A DNA stretch of 64,000 bases, from positions 1,948,501 to 2,012,500 of the forward strand of contig JADANN010000437.1 of assembly GCA_018806985.1 (NCBI GenBank), written 5' to 3'. The translations under genes and the position numbers were made by a program. Position 1 is the first letter of the stretch, and each line of letters opens with the position of its first letter. The notes beneath the pieces are model-generated. The model made no database searches. It was not told the origin of the DNA and saw only the letters and a program-made list of their open reading frames with translations. This document shows, piece after piece, positions 45,027 to 56,859 of the stretch. This DNA is from Angiostrongylus vasorum (taxonomy: Eukaryota; Nematoda; Chromadorea; Rhabditida; Metastrongylidae).

Positions 45027-45184
45027 ATGTCCCAACATCGTCTAAGAGATGTGCCTGTAATACGTGTTTTGTTGGCAAATCGAGTCGAATACGAGCACTT
45101 TTTCGTCGGCTGAAGAAAACAGCTAAACACGTCCCGTATCATCGCGATGCCAATCAATATCCACCGTCACCTAGTTTTCGGTGA
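45027..45184 (+). CDS. Possible terminal coding exon (unknown protein)
   Basis: An acceptor-like TTTCTTTGCACAG ends at 45026. In the frame starting at 45026-45027 the sequence is open to TGA at 45182-45184 and encodes a Cys-containing, very basic tail (SKRCACNTCFVGKSSRIRAL, then a RRLKKTAKHV stretch). It looks protein-like, but no upstream exon is identified because the preceding 10 kb is repeats. Confidence is low. Confidence 0.25.
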
Positions 45185-47320
45185 TGCGCTATTGGCATCG
45201 TTAAAATGGGAGACTTTGAGGGTTTTCACCTCACCATTTCTATTTTTTGATTTGTGACCTGAGTTTCTGCCTTTCTTGAATGGATATGCTGTGTACTACG
45301 TACCACACTGTCTTTCCACTACCAATCTTGCAACCGCGTTACCGACAGAACTTGGTTTTTTTTCCGTCAGTAGAGCATAGTTGAGTTCGGAATTTCTCCA
45401 TTGGTAACACTTTTGTGCGGCATAGAAGTTTCATCTTATGGTTGCGAAATGAACTAACAATGGGTTGCCGATTGAAAGTTGAACCCTCGACGCTTTCACA
45501 ATGAACTATGCAGTTTTTCTATCATGAACATAATATTCGATGTCATTTCCTTTACAACTTCCAATTTATTCCGGTTCATTAAAATTCTGAGTGCTAAGGG
45601 ACCGAACCCTTTGAAGGAATTGCTTGCTTTGTTCTAACGCATACTATTCATTCTGTTGTTTTAGGTTTCAGCTGTTTGGTTTACTAAGCGTTGTATGTTG
45701 TTATTGTTAAAAATTATTCAATTGTTTTTGGTGTATATATATTTCCTCTTCCATTTGCTGCTTCCTTTTGTACAAATGTTTCTAAGTGTTCTTTGTTTTT
45801 TATTTCTAGTGAAGCATTAGACACCTACTGGATCCTCAGGTTTTCTTCTATTTTTGCCTCAAGAGATTTGTTGTGACATTTTTAACATTTTCGTGCTTAG
45901 AAGTACCTTAGCATGCTTCGTTTTTGTATTGTAGTGAAATACAGGTGTAGTTAGTTTTTGTTCTAAGCAATAACTATGTTATTTTCGTATCATTTTCATA
46001 AAGTATTTAGTCTTAGGCTTATAAAGATACGATTTCCAACCTCTCTGTCCTTTGGATGAACAGATACGAGGTTGTTATAACACTTTTGAACACTCGCCAT
46101 TTTACGGCGCTTCTTTTACAAGTTGAAAATATTTCCGACTCGCCCTTTTTGTTTCTTCAAGATCTTCCACGTTGTTATCAACCGACGCCGTAATTAACAG
46201 GAACTCGCTTTTTGGGAGCGCGTCGTATCCCTTTCTTTTTGTTATTATCCTTCTTTGTTTAAGTTTAGCGGGTACTATCTATTTTCCCTTGTTCGTACTG
46301 TTTCCGTTCAACGATTCGAGTCTCTAGAGTTGAGATCGCTTGCGATCGACTGGTTCTCCAGAATTGTTTTTAAGAAGCTGGAGGCGCGGAATGTAATGTG
46401 ACATGTCGTTGTCAAGCGAACTTCTAAGTATTTAAACTTCTCTTTCAACTCGTTCTTGCGAAGCTTTTTTCCCATAGTTTATGTATATGCACCCTCTTCC
46501 CCCATACTCAGCTAATGTTTTCTAGCAGGATGGAGTATCTAGGCGCTACGGCTATCCTTGGCTCATCCCGGTCGACGACTCCATGGCGCGAGTATTGTGA
46601 TATTGTCGTTGTCCTACGATTCTCCATTACCAATTGTTGGTTGCATATGAAAAGCTACTATGCATTTATGTTTGTCGTTTACGAAATAAATGTTCTCATA
46701 GTCGTCTGATCGTATTAAGCCTTCACAAGTTCTCATATCATCTTCGGTGTAGCAGTGTCATCTCGTGATTCGAAGGAAAATTGCGTTAGATAGGAAATTG
46801 TTTCAAGACATGAGTGAGGATAAAACGCTCTTTGTGTTCAAGACCAACTTTTTGCAGGAAATGAACACCTTCCGTAGCCAAGCAATAATGAAAGTAATGA
46901 AGAAAATTCTCTAAATCCTTTCAGCACGCTTCACTAGAGTGAATTTGCGATTGTCTCTATATTACACGCTCACGTATTACGTAGTATTACACGTATTACA
47001 CGAAATGGATGACTGAACCATTAAGTGCTCACATGAACACTACGAAAGCCTTATTGTGACAGAAAAATATGAGATTTCATCACTTAACAATAACATGCTG
47101 TTCAATTCCAGTTCACTCAACGCAGGCGATCCCCAGATCTATGTGAAAGGGTAAGCTGATACCCTGTAAACGTTCTAGATGACAATATAAGTAATTATTT
47201 CGAAAAAGCCCAGTCAAAAATTGTGACAGTGAAGATCGAGAATTCTTCCCAAGCTTGCAACGCGAAAGTATCACATCGGTGACAAATTACTTTGTTGATG
47301 TCATGCGCTTCCTAGACACT
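45185..47320. other. No recognisable gene
   Basis: AT-rich with short frames only. A short direct duplication (ACGTATTAC, three times near 46972-47000) is visible. Confidence 0.45.
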
Positions 47321-47324
47321 ATTT

Positions 47325-47400
47325 GTAGTCTGTAGTGGGTGGTGGTGCACGGCAATTGCATGCTGACAGTCTTCGGTTCGACCCTGCCTGAAAAGTACCA
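47325..47400 (+). repeat. tRNA-like sequence
   Basis: TAGTGGGTGGTGGTGCACGG followed about 35 nt later by CGGTTCGACCCTGCC, an A-box-like and a good B-box. A GGGAAGTTGGTACTAGGTT stretch downstream recalls the SINE body (AAATTGGTACCAGACTT). Probably a diverged SINE head; no closed acceptor stem is seen. Confidence 0.4.
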
Positions 47401-47486
47401 CGCTCTCATTTCCTCGCGATTGGGAAGTTGGTACTAGGTTCGTCAAGAAAATGCCAAGTACGGGCTCTATGCACTCCGGCTTGCAA

Positions 47487-49318
47487 AGAAGCACTGTCTC
47501 TAAGACAAAAAGATCGTCTTAGCTCGACAGGCGATACACTTTCTCCGCCGCTGTCTGAAACACCAAGTCGTTCCAAAATTCATAAAACGAAAACGACTAC
47601 ACGAAATATGCGGACTGCCAAAGGATAGCCACAGAGTACTGGACATCGAATTGAGAGTACTACGCACCTGTCTACGAAGCAAACAAAATCAGATGTTCGC
47701 CAAGTGGAAGAAGTGCTAGAAGAAGGAAAACTATTTTGCTCAGTATTTGGATGACGGCCTCTGGAGGAGAATAGTGGGTGGGTCAGTGTTGATGTGAGAT
47801 TCTATCAGGTCTAATGCTAAAGTAACCTTGCAGAGAAAATTCGAAGACCTTTTGAGTAAATCGCATAACACGGCTTCAAGAGCATACAGAAACACAGCCA
47901 ACAAACATCAAACGAGTCACAGTAGGATAAATTATGTACAAAGAAATTCAAGGCCAACCGTGTTAGGAGGCATGACTCTCCCTGACGGTGCGCGCTCATT
48001 ATTAGAATTGGGACCGAGTTTCTCACCATCTGAACCCATTTCTAAGGTAGCCTTGCGTAGGGTCGCATGTAGTTTACATGAACTTCAAGACAGACTCCGC
48101 AAAAACCTAGGGATGAAGCGCTTAATAGGCACGAACAACAACAAGTAAAGGCACTCACCAGTACCACTCATTTCCCTCAACCGTTCTTTAGACAACAAGA
48201 GCCCAATAATGAAGTTGACGTTAAATTTCGGAGCTTTACGAATGAAACTATCAAGGTCCTTTATGCACTATCGTGCAAAGAGATACTGCTCTAACCTCAC
48301 CGAAATGCAAAAACGTGGTGTGCGGGAGGTACGAGAGCCGATAAAATCGAAAAACATAAGACTATCGGTTAGTAATAAGCGTGGAGAGTTCGTTGTAATT
48401 TCCCCATCACATAGATGTTGAGATAACGGAAAAAGCACCTTGAAGATGCTTCCCTTTATCGTCCATCGTCTGAGAAGGAATTTAAAAGTCAATACCGAAA
48501 GTTAAACAACGAATGGGTTAAAATGGCAAGAGCGGCTGGGTTAAAACCATCAGTTATCTCTCAACTCAAAAGTTGACCTACCAACGTGTCCCGCCCTGTA
48601 CTTGCTTATCAAAACTATAAGCTAGTATCCAGCGATGATCTCGTGTCTATCGACTCCATCGTTATTTAAGGTCAGACCTATCATTAGCTGCGTTGAAGGG
48701 CCTACGGATAGAATAACGTGGTTAGTAACCCTAATACTTACCCAGTTGTTGAAGTACATTCCAACCCATCTAACGAACAACCAAATGTTCCTGGATCGTC
48801 TACGTACTGTGCAGCCCAACAGCGCATACGTGATGGAGTCCTTCGACGTCAGCGTCTTCTATACAAACGTGTCGAATGACTTCCGCTATGCAAGCCATCC
48901 ACAAACTCCTTATGCAACATGAAGGAGCAATAAACATGTATGGCTTTCCCTCGATTCAGCAGTTGGTGACACTCTTAAAAGAGTGCCTGAAACTGCTCAA
49001 TCTTCAGATGGTCCGGCAGGTATTACGCACAAACGAGAGGGCTGGCAATGGGACAACGACTGGCACCAAACCTTGCCATTGCATTCATGTCTAAGGTGGA
49101 AGCACCAGTAATCGATCTCGGGGCCGTAACTCTACTGTAGATATGTAGATGACTGCTCGGTCATTTGTTCAACACAAAGAGGAAATTGACAAATGTTTCC
49201 GAGCTGTTGAACGAACAGTCAGAGTATATTAAATTCACCCGAGAGAAACCAAAAGAAAACTGGCTTCCATTTCTGAACGTGCAAATTAACCTATCAGAAA
49301 ACGGCTACGTTACGAAAT
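47487..49318 (+). mobile_element. Penelope-like element P3 (5' leader to RT)
   Basis: Starts with the PLE leader (AAAGATCGTCTTAGCTCGAC). It then has the N-terminal block (47828-48145, GGMTLPDGARSLLELGPSFS), the KSKNIRLSVSNKRGEF block, VRPIISCVEGPTDR, FDVSVFYTNVSND and ERAGNGTTT-type motif B in a shifted frame. RT motif C reads YVDDC near 49140-49155, so unlike P1 and P2 the catalytic Asp pair is intact. It ends abruptly after ENGYVTK at 49318, where a different PLE 3' end begins. Confidence 0.85.
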
Positions 49319-49663
49319 GTGTCGTGACCACTCGTGAACATCACGTGGCTGACAGTGCCACTCGTAACAGCGCGGTGAAAGACCATTTTTGATCAATAGC
49401 GTTCATTTGAAAGTTTCATCCTCATTAACCTACTACAAGTATTCCACTGAACATAAGACTACCGTTACATAAAAAACGTCTAGGCTCTGTGGAAGGCTAA
49501 ATCGCCGAAACATCAGCCATCGACCAACAACGCCAACAGCAAGGACAGCGACAACGACAACAGCGACCTATACCAACCCTCGCAATGGCTCAACAAGATC
49601 AGTTTATAAGATTATATAAATAGATATATCAACTATCCGTAGCCGAGGTTTATAGAAAGTCAG
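49319..49663 (+). repeat. PLE 3' end (second subfamily) joined to P3
   Basis: Reverse complement of 62879-63210 and distinct in sequence from the P1/P2 3' UTR. It contains a CAACAGCAAGGACAGCGACA tract, a hammerhead-like core, and the PLE-type terminus GAGGTTTATAGAAAGTCAGTC. No GIY-YIG domain lies between the RT and this 3' end, so P3 is a deletion or a chimera. Confidence 0.75.
49487..49518 (+). ncRNA. Hammerhead-like core (PLE subfamily 2)
   Basis: CTGTGGA, AGGCTAAATCGCC hairpin, GAAACATCAGCC. CTGTGGA departs from CTGANGA at the A. The hairpin and GAAAC are kept. Confidence 0.42.
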
Positions 49664-52600
49664 TCTTTTTGAGTTATTCACCCTGTTTCACCAGTAGTTC
49701 CGTTGATCTTCGAGTGACCCGAGCGGGCGCCAGCAAATCTTCCATTTTTCCCTGTCGCGTGCAAGAGTAGCCCAGTGGGTTCTGCTCGCTCTAGGGACTC
49801 GTCGAGCTATCATATCTTTTACTTCATAGGCTCTTCGTGAAGAACTCTGACAATCGGGTCGGTGGTCTTCCTGCAGTACGTTTGACATCCCGAGGAATCC
49901 AGTGACTAACGGCTCTTTGTCCATCGGTTGTCATTCATACGCATTACGTGTCCGGCCCACCTTATCTTCGACTGTTTGGCGTACAGAACGGCATCTTTGC
50001 TTTTTGTTAGTTGACGCAGGTCGGAGCTTCGGATCCCATCCCTTACTTGTGTGAAACGGGATACTCCTACCATCGTCCCTTTCGACTGCGCGTTCGATAA
50101 CGCTGAGTGATCTTCCATCCTGCTTACGCAGCGACCAGGTTTCTGACGCATACGTTTGGGCAGGAAGTACCGTTGAGTCGAAAAAGGATGGGCACGGAGT
50201 CGGGTGTTCTTTGTTCTTCACTGCATCCCTCGATGCTCTTGAAAGCTGCCCCAAGCCGCTTTGTTTCCTTCTGCTCAGCTCTGAGCTAAGTCGTCATCAT
50301 ATTGATTTCCCGACCTAGATAGACATAACTGGAGCATTCGGAGATATTCGCTCCGTTGAGCATGAATGGGGCATACGAAACCAATCCGTTCTTCATGAAC
50401 ATCGTTTTTGTGAGATTTAGTCGAAGACCAATCTTTCCACAGGCTTTATCAAAGTCGGCAAGCATACGTTCCCGCTTGGCCAATGTTTCAGTGTTATAAG
50501 GACGATGTCATCAGCAAAGCGAAGATGATGTAACTGCCGATCATCGATTTTCACTCCCATATTATCCCATTCCAATGTTCGCATGACATTTCTGGAGGGT
50601 GGCGGTAAATAATTTTGGCGAGATGGTATCGCCTTGCCTAACCTCTCTTTTGACGTCCATGTTAATATCGTTGTAGAATGGTGAAAACTTGGTTGTGAAA
50701 TTTTTGTACAGCTCACGAAAGAAATCTTTATGTATTGAGTAGGGGACTCCTTGACTATCAAGGGCTTCCATGACTGCTTCTATCTCAATTGAAATCAAAG
50801 GCCTTCTGTAAATCGATGAAAGTGAGACAGAGCGGTCTTTTTGTACTCTCGCGATACTTCAATGAGCCTTGTTATCGTGTGGATGTGGTCCATCGTACTA
50901 AATCCTTTTCGAAACCCTTGCTTGCTCACATGGCTGTCCTTCGTCCAGTGTTCTGTAAATCCTGTTTAGGATCGACTCGAGTGAAAAAGTTTGCAGACGA
51001 CAGACAGCAGCAGATTGGGCGATAGTTGCCGATATCATGTAGGTCAACCCTTTCTTGAACAATAACACGGTCGTGCTGGTCTTCCACTGAGTAGGGACCT
51101 TGCATTCAGACAGGTAACGTGTGAAAGAACCGAGCCAGTCTGTTTACGAGGACTGGCGGAAGGTTCTTCAGGTGTTCTGATCTTATCCTCTCCGGACCTG
51201 GTGCTGTTCGATTTTCCACCGACGAAATAGCATGTCGGATTTCGGAAGGGAGAACCGGTGGTACAACATATCCATTCTCGTTTATTTCATATGACGGGAG
51301 GTGGACGTGGCTATCGAAGAGGTCTGAGTAGTATTCGTGAATGATTTTCTCCATTGCCTTTCTGGACAGTGTAACTGTTCCGTCTGGGCGCCGGAGTGCA
51401 ATAATTTTGGTCTTGTAATTGGCGAAGCTTCGGTGGGCTTTTGCGAATGCTTTTCCCAGCCTCTGCAGCTTCGACCATTACTGCTGCTCTTCTCTCTTTA
51501 AGATCTTCTTTTATCGTCTGTCTGCATTGTTTTGCAAGTCCGAACGTTAGTTCGCGGTTGCGTGCAGCTCGCGCGATTCCACGCTGGCGTATCTACTGGA
51601 GTGTTTCTGGAGACAGACGCCTCTTGGTGACTTTCGAACTCTCAGCTTTCATAGCGCAAACGTGAAGATGTTGAATGAGCCGATCGTATTCTTCGTTGAT
51701 GTTATCGACAACGACATCTTCCCAACAGCCGACTAGTGAATTGAATAAGTCCCAGTTGGTGGTGGTTCTGGAACTTCGGTTTTTGAATTTAGCGGCTTTT
51801 TCTCCCTTTCCGCGAGAAATAGAATCTAACACTAAGGAGGCGGTGGTCTGATCCCGTGTAGAATTTTTGGGCCAACAGCGACATCGGTTAGGCAAAACCT
51901 TCTATTTACTATGATGTGGTCTATTTCGTTATAGTGCTCTCCACTGGGAGTCTCCCAAGTCGAGCGTTGAGGGTGGAGCTTTTGGAGTTGCGAGTTAGCA
52001 TGGATGGTCTTGGTCGCCATGATAAACTCACATAGCCGCTCACCCTGTTTCGCTCCATTCTAATCCATTGGTCCCAATGTGACGTTTTTCAGACGTTCTT
52101 CTTGGTCCAATCTTGGCATTGAAATCTCCAATGATGACCTTGAAGAATGTATCTTGTAGAATGTATGTCTTCTCTGTAGAACTTTTCCAAGTCCATATAG
52201 AACGCTTCGACTTCTTCTTCGTCATAGTTTCATGCTGGCGCGTAAACCGACGATGATTGTCAAAGCCGGTATTGATCCACATCTTTTTAATCGTAAACGT
52301 CCGATTCGGGTTCTAAGCTGTTCGAATGAATCGATGTTTATGGACAAACTCGTGTTGACGAGAAACGCCGACGCCGCCGACTCCTCTACTGTCGCATGTT
52401 CCGAGGAACAGTTCTTCTCCGGTGTCATAGACGGCGTTGAATGGGTGGCGTCGTCTCGTCTCGGCCAGGCCGATGACGTCGTACCTTATCCTTCTTGCTT
52501 GCATGAGCAAGTCTTCTATCGAGGGACTCGGATGCAAGCGTACGCTGCATTGTAGGTACAGATCGTCACCATAGTTCTTCGTGATCCAGGCAGCTTCCAT

Positions 52601-53114
52601 TGGCCCTGAGATTTTAGCAGCCTGTCCGCACTCGTCCTTTTCGGGGTCAGGGGGAATGAGGCCCGTTTTTTTTTACTGTGTTTAGTATTTTTTGAAACCC
52701 ACGTATAGCTTGCTTGGCTCTGAACGTGGAGGCTGGGTATACTCACGGGTAGCTTGCCAGGCTCTCCCAGAGTGGACATGGAACTTATTTGTTGGAGGCG
52801 ACTCTTAACCGCGTCCCATATGCTTCCCCTCTCACTTGATTGCAGGCTTTTGGCCGAATTCACTCGTAAAATACAATCCGCGTAAAGCGACAGCGCACCC
52901 TACACGCGTGCATAAATACGCCTCGTAAATATAGAAAAGTATGTGCCTAATCGGCGCAGCAGGAACAGGAGTCCATCCCCTGGATCCACCTGCGTCTCAG
53001 GAAAGCAAAAGTCGCTTCTAGTCCGCGATTAACCCCCGATCTTCCACCTGGGGACGCGCCTCGTAGCCTCGCGACTAACCGGCCTCGAGAACCCTCATAT
53101 GAGGGAGATCCGTG
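49664..53114 (-). mobile_element. RTE-clade non-LTR retrotransposon, copy A (frameshifted)
   Basis: Read on minus, 53114 starts at CACGGATCTCCCTCATATGA, the same 5' end as copies B and C. A roughly 0.5-kb leader precedes an apurinic-endonuclease domain (about 52600-51832: [50 protein letters not shown]). A linker with EKIIHEYYSDLFDSHVHLP follows. RT comes next (about 51300-49900: EIRHAISSVENRTAPGPERI, VRQGDTISPKLFTATL, FADDIVLIT near 50500-50530, and a RWAGHVMRMNDNRW C-terminus). The 3' end is GTGAAACAGGGTGAATAACT. At about 3.4 kb it is near the usual RTE length. Around ten frame changes make it a pseudogene, though the EN and RT motifs are all present. Confidence 0.9.
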
Positions 53115-53295
53115 AAAATATTGTTACCGTCGCGAATGAAGAGAAACACTTCGCAAACCGTCACACCAGTGCAAAGAGGTAGTGAACGTCGAGGCGTTCC
53201 TGATTGGTACCAGTCGTATTTGCAATCAAATTGGGCATTAAAATTCTTCCACTGTCAACTTTCTCAACGAATTTATCATTGACATTATTCTGGTG

Positions 53296-53580
53296 AGGGC
53301 GCGTATAGCGCAGTGGTCGGAGGCGTCTGGCAATGCACATTGGATCGATCCTCTCGCCTCCAGGCCCGCCAGGCCCTCCATCGCTTCGTTATTGGCAAAT
53401 TGGTGCTAGAGTTGTCTGGGAGGATAGTAGCACTAGCTCGATACATCGGTAGGTCACCGCAAGTCACAGGAAAGGCCAGATATGCATTCAGTTACCTCTA
53501 GCTGATGCCCAAATGAAGTCGAATCATGGCGCATCCTTCAAGTATAGATCGACTCGGAGAGCTTTATCCTTTATCCTTTT
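53296..53580 (+). mobile_element. tRNA-derived SINE, copy 10
   Basis: Plus-strand copy with A-box GTATAGCGCAGTGGTCGGAG, a B-box-like TGGATCGATCC, the body, and a tail diverged to ATAGATCGACTCGGAGAGCT then TTATCC. Flanks ATTATTCTGG (53284-53293) and ATTATTTTGG (53581-53590) are a target-site duplication with one change. Confidence 0.87.
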
Positions 53581-53599
53581 ATTATTTTGGTTCAATTCT

Positions 53600-53689
53600 T
53601 TTTCGTTCAGGTTCACCAAGCACCGCATCCCTCTTGGGTCAGCATATTGCTACCAGACCTGCCTGGGAGAATAACAGCGTTGATTATAT
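53600..53689 (+). repeat. Possible decayed SINE body
   Basis: CCAAGCACCGCATCCCTC, GGGTCAGCATATTGCTACCA and GACCTGCCTGGGAGAATAAC follow the SINE body order but are strongly diverged. Confidence 0.45.
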
Positions 53690-55020
53690 TTCTCACTTGT
53701 AATAGTTACATTTTAATGACTTTACAACGAATTTCATAATCAATCAATGCTTTTGGAGCAGACCGCTCCTCAGCACCAGCACAGCTCTGTTCTTCTGAAT
53801 ACATTGTGTTAACTACTATCTCTTGCAATTTAGGTTTATTCTGGTGAAACAATTGCTTTTTTTAAAATGTTTTGCATTAGCCGTCACACATCCAACGCGT
53901 TTTGCTGGTGACGAGTTTCCTCCTGTTGATTATCGATCGAATTTTGAATGAGGCGCCAACCGCATCCTCTACATGATTGAGTACTATTATTAGGTAACAT
54001 CGTTCTGTGACTAACTTCTTCTCATTCCCTCTATCTTGCTTCCTTTCAAAAGATTCAAATCGTCTTCACAATGCTTAAAAAGGCCGAAAAAGTGTCGGCA
54101 AGATCAGGCCATACACTCGTAGTTTTTTTATGTTTTGTTTCCTTCCTACTGACTTATTTATTTTCTTTTCGTGTTTTTTCTTTTTTCTTTCCCAAAACCT
54201 CTCTAACTCCCTATTGGAAAACCTGCCCATATTTGCTCCAGTCTAGATCATCTTGATCTTTCTACCCAGCAAGTATTGCAAGCGCATATGGGGATATCGG
54301 GCTTAATTGTCTAATTTAATTGTTTTAGTCATTCTCACCGTGTTTCAATCGAAGCAGTCGTACTTGGAGATTGTTTTGCTCGCTTAAGTTTGTGTTTTAG
54401 CGATTCGGTTGATCCAACCCGTTTTCAGTGGTGTTGGTCTTCAAGTTTAATGGCTACATTTTTTATTTGTTCATCCCACTTTTTTCCCGTGAATTTCCTT
54501 CCTCTTTTACCGTGTTTAGAGATTTCTCTCATAACTACTTTGACTTGCCCTCTGAAAGTATTCATTGCTTCCAAGCGAAAGGTGTGGCTTGAAAATCATG
54601 AAAAATCCTTTAGATTTAAAGGTTTTGAAGTAGAAGTTACAATACTCGCAAAAGTTTTAGGTAAACTAAAGAAATTTAAAAATGAGCCCGCAAGATGGGT
54701 GCCTTGCGGTGACGTGCGCCTATCTCAGATGGGGTTTTTGATCTGAGCCGTGCACATTTCTCATCCACATAAGACCTTGTGCGGCTTATAGTAACTGGAG
54801 GATTTACAGACAGCAAAACGGTTAATGCTTAAGAGGTGCTCTTCTCCATCTGAATGAACATTTGTGAATTAGGTTTTGTCTGCTGATGCTATGGTAATGT
54901 CCAGCTGAGTGAAATGCGGGTCAGTTTACCTCCTCTAAGCTCTGAAAAGGGCGAAATCGCCGAAACTTCAGCCAGTATTGTAGTGAATAAATCTTGCTGT
55001 TAACAACCTCGTATTTGCTC
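53690..55020 (+). mobile_element. Penelope-like element P5, 3' fragment (diverged subfamily)
   Basis: 53690-54770 is directly repeated at 56860-57815 (CGAATTTTGAATGAG, then GACTTATTTA and similar blocks). Near the 3' end a frame reads FKGFEVEVTILAK and FKNEPARW, aligning with the GIY-YIG C-terminus DFEVRVAILA...AFWVNSRNP of P1. The 3' UTR, a hammerhead-like core at 54942 and a GTGAATAAATC...CAACCTCGTATTTG end follow, the same order as P1. Upstream RT is not recognised. Confidence 0.65.
54942..54973 (+). ncRNA. Hammerhead-like core (P5)
   Basis: CTGAAAA, a perfect GGCG-AAAT-CGCC hairpin, GAAACTTCAGCC. The G of CTGANGA is A here. The GAAAC box and hairpin are intact. Confidence 0.48.
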
Positions 55021-55340
55021 GTCGGGAAAACCGTGTACCGTACTAACTGCTTGTTTAACTTCCATTATCGGACAAATATACTTCGTATATCTCGTGTTAT
55101 TGCAATTACTTTCCTTTTAATGTTGTTGAATGCATTGATATCGAAGGATTCGCCAGTGTTTCCTCCGCATTGTCAAAGTTGTATCACTTCTGCTGGTCGT
55201 GACGGACTAGCACGTATATCTCTATACCGTCTTCGTACTTCCGTCTTCACGATAGGCCACAGAGTTTCATTCGCAGTAGACGGAAAGTTTTTGCCGCACA
55301 TTTTCAAACATCAGTTAATTTCGGGCATTACTTCTTTCAT
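55015..55340 (-). repeat. Diverged PLE-like 3' coding fragment, tail to tail with P5
   Basis: On the minus strand NAFNNIKRKVIAITRDIRSI resembles the PLE C-terminal NPKMNRREECLIITRDIGQY. Homologous to 37645-38030. It meets the end of P5 at about 55015-55020, so two PLE ends face each other. Non-functional. Confidence 0.5.
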
Positions 55341-55341
55341 C

Positions 55342-56065
55342 CACGGATCTCCCTCGTATGAGGGATCTCGAGCCTGTTAGTCGCGAGGCTACGTGGCGCG
55401 CCCCCAGCTCGACGATAGGCGGCTAATTGCTGAAGAAAAGCGACCCCAGTTTCCCTGAGACGCAGGTGGATCCAGGGGATGGACTCCCTGTTTCTGCTGC
55501 GTCGATTTGGCACATACTTTCTGTATTTGCTAGGCGTATTCGTGCATGCGTGTATGGGTGCGTTCTCGCTCATGCGGATTGTATTGTACGGCCAAAAAGC
55601 CTGCAATAAAGTGACAGGGAAATATGTGGGGGAAGTGGTTAGGAGTTGCATCCAACAAACAAGCTCCATGCTCACTCTGAGAAAGATTAGCAAGCTACCC
55701 TTGAGTATAGCCAGCCTTCACGTTCAAAAGCACAGCAAGCTATACGTGGGTATCAAAATGCTAAACACAGTAAAAGAAATGGGCCTCATTCCCTGAGCCC
55801 GAAAGAGCCCACAATTTCGCAGCGTTGGGTAGGACGAGTACGGAGAGAGCTGCTAAAATCTCAAGGCCAATGGAAGCTGCCTTGTTTGCAAAGAACTAAG
55901 GTGACGATTTGTGCCTACAATGCACGTACGCTTGCATCCGAGTCTCGATAGAAGACTTGCACATTCAAGCAAGAAGGATAAGGTACAACGTCATTGGCCT
56001 AGCCGAGACGAGAAGACGCCACCAACGCCGTCTATGAATTGAGCTTGTCAACAAGAACTGCAGCG
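55342..56065 (+). mobile_element. RTE-clade retrotransposon, 5' fragment (copy B)
   Basis: Starts at the same CACGGATCTCC boundary as copy C. It includes the leader (GGATGGACTCCCTGTTTCTG) and the start of the endonuclease ([21 protein letters not shown], in broken frames) before ending at about 56040-56065. Keeping the 5' end while losing the 3' end is the opposite of normal LINE truncation, so deletion or rearrangement after insertion is likely. Confidence 0.83.
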
Positions 56066-56685
56066 GAATATACAGACTTGGAAAGTACACACGCTTTTAC
56101 AATTCCTTCGCGCCACTGACAGGTAACCGGACGATTCCCCATTGCGTCCCCCCATTACAGGTAAAAAATACGGAGCATGTTTTTCATACTGTGCTCGAGA
56201 AATCGTTATACATGTGAACTTTTTTGTTTATATTGGCACTTATCCATTACTCTGCCAACGGTTTACCACTTCATCGTGGCTGTGAGGTGTTCCTGGGTGG
56301 GGACCAACCCCCAAACTAGCCTGCCAAGTTGAGAAGTAATGGCTTTCCATCAATAAGCCGAACAAACCATGCGTTCAATTAGCTACCGATTGGATGCAAA
56401 AGTACGGCGAAAAACCCTTGTGTAACAAAGAAAGATATCGAAAAAGAAGTGAACTGACATGATTTTACATAGATCCACCTGCTTCAACGTATGAGAGAAT
56501 TCAGCTCTTGGCGCGGTCCAAGTTTTAGCGAATATGGAAGCTGCCATGCAAAAAAGAACTGAAATCGTTGACTTATTTTAATAAGGAAACGGTAAAGTCG
56601 TGTAGATATCAAATTTCATGGTCTAGTAAAAGCTTTCTGTGGTATCCAGTTTTGTCTAACTCTTCATTCAGTTTTAACTCGAGTT
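56066..56685. other. No recognisable gene
   Basis: Short frames only. A phrase near 56260 (GGTTTACCACTTCATCGTGG then a CTGTGAGGTGTTCCTGGGTG stretch) looks like the reverse complement of the end of repeat C, so a C-type fragment may lie here. Confidence 0.4.
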
Positions 56686-56795
56686 AGCAAGTTAGAGAGC
56701 AGTAAGTTCCCCCACCAATCCGCAAAGGTCAGCAACTGTCGTTGATGATGTCCTGACGGTGTTCTATCCCGGCTTTATCCTAATCCTACGCTTTG
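56686..56795. repeat. Interspersed repeat D, copy 2
   Basis: Matches 33086-33200 around AAAGGTCAGCAACTGTCGT. Confidence 0.7.
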
Positions 56796-56859
56796 AAAAA
56801 GGCAACTAACAGATCCCCAAGTTTCCGTTGAAGTCGCAAGTATACACCTATGTTTCTCA

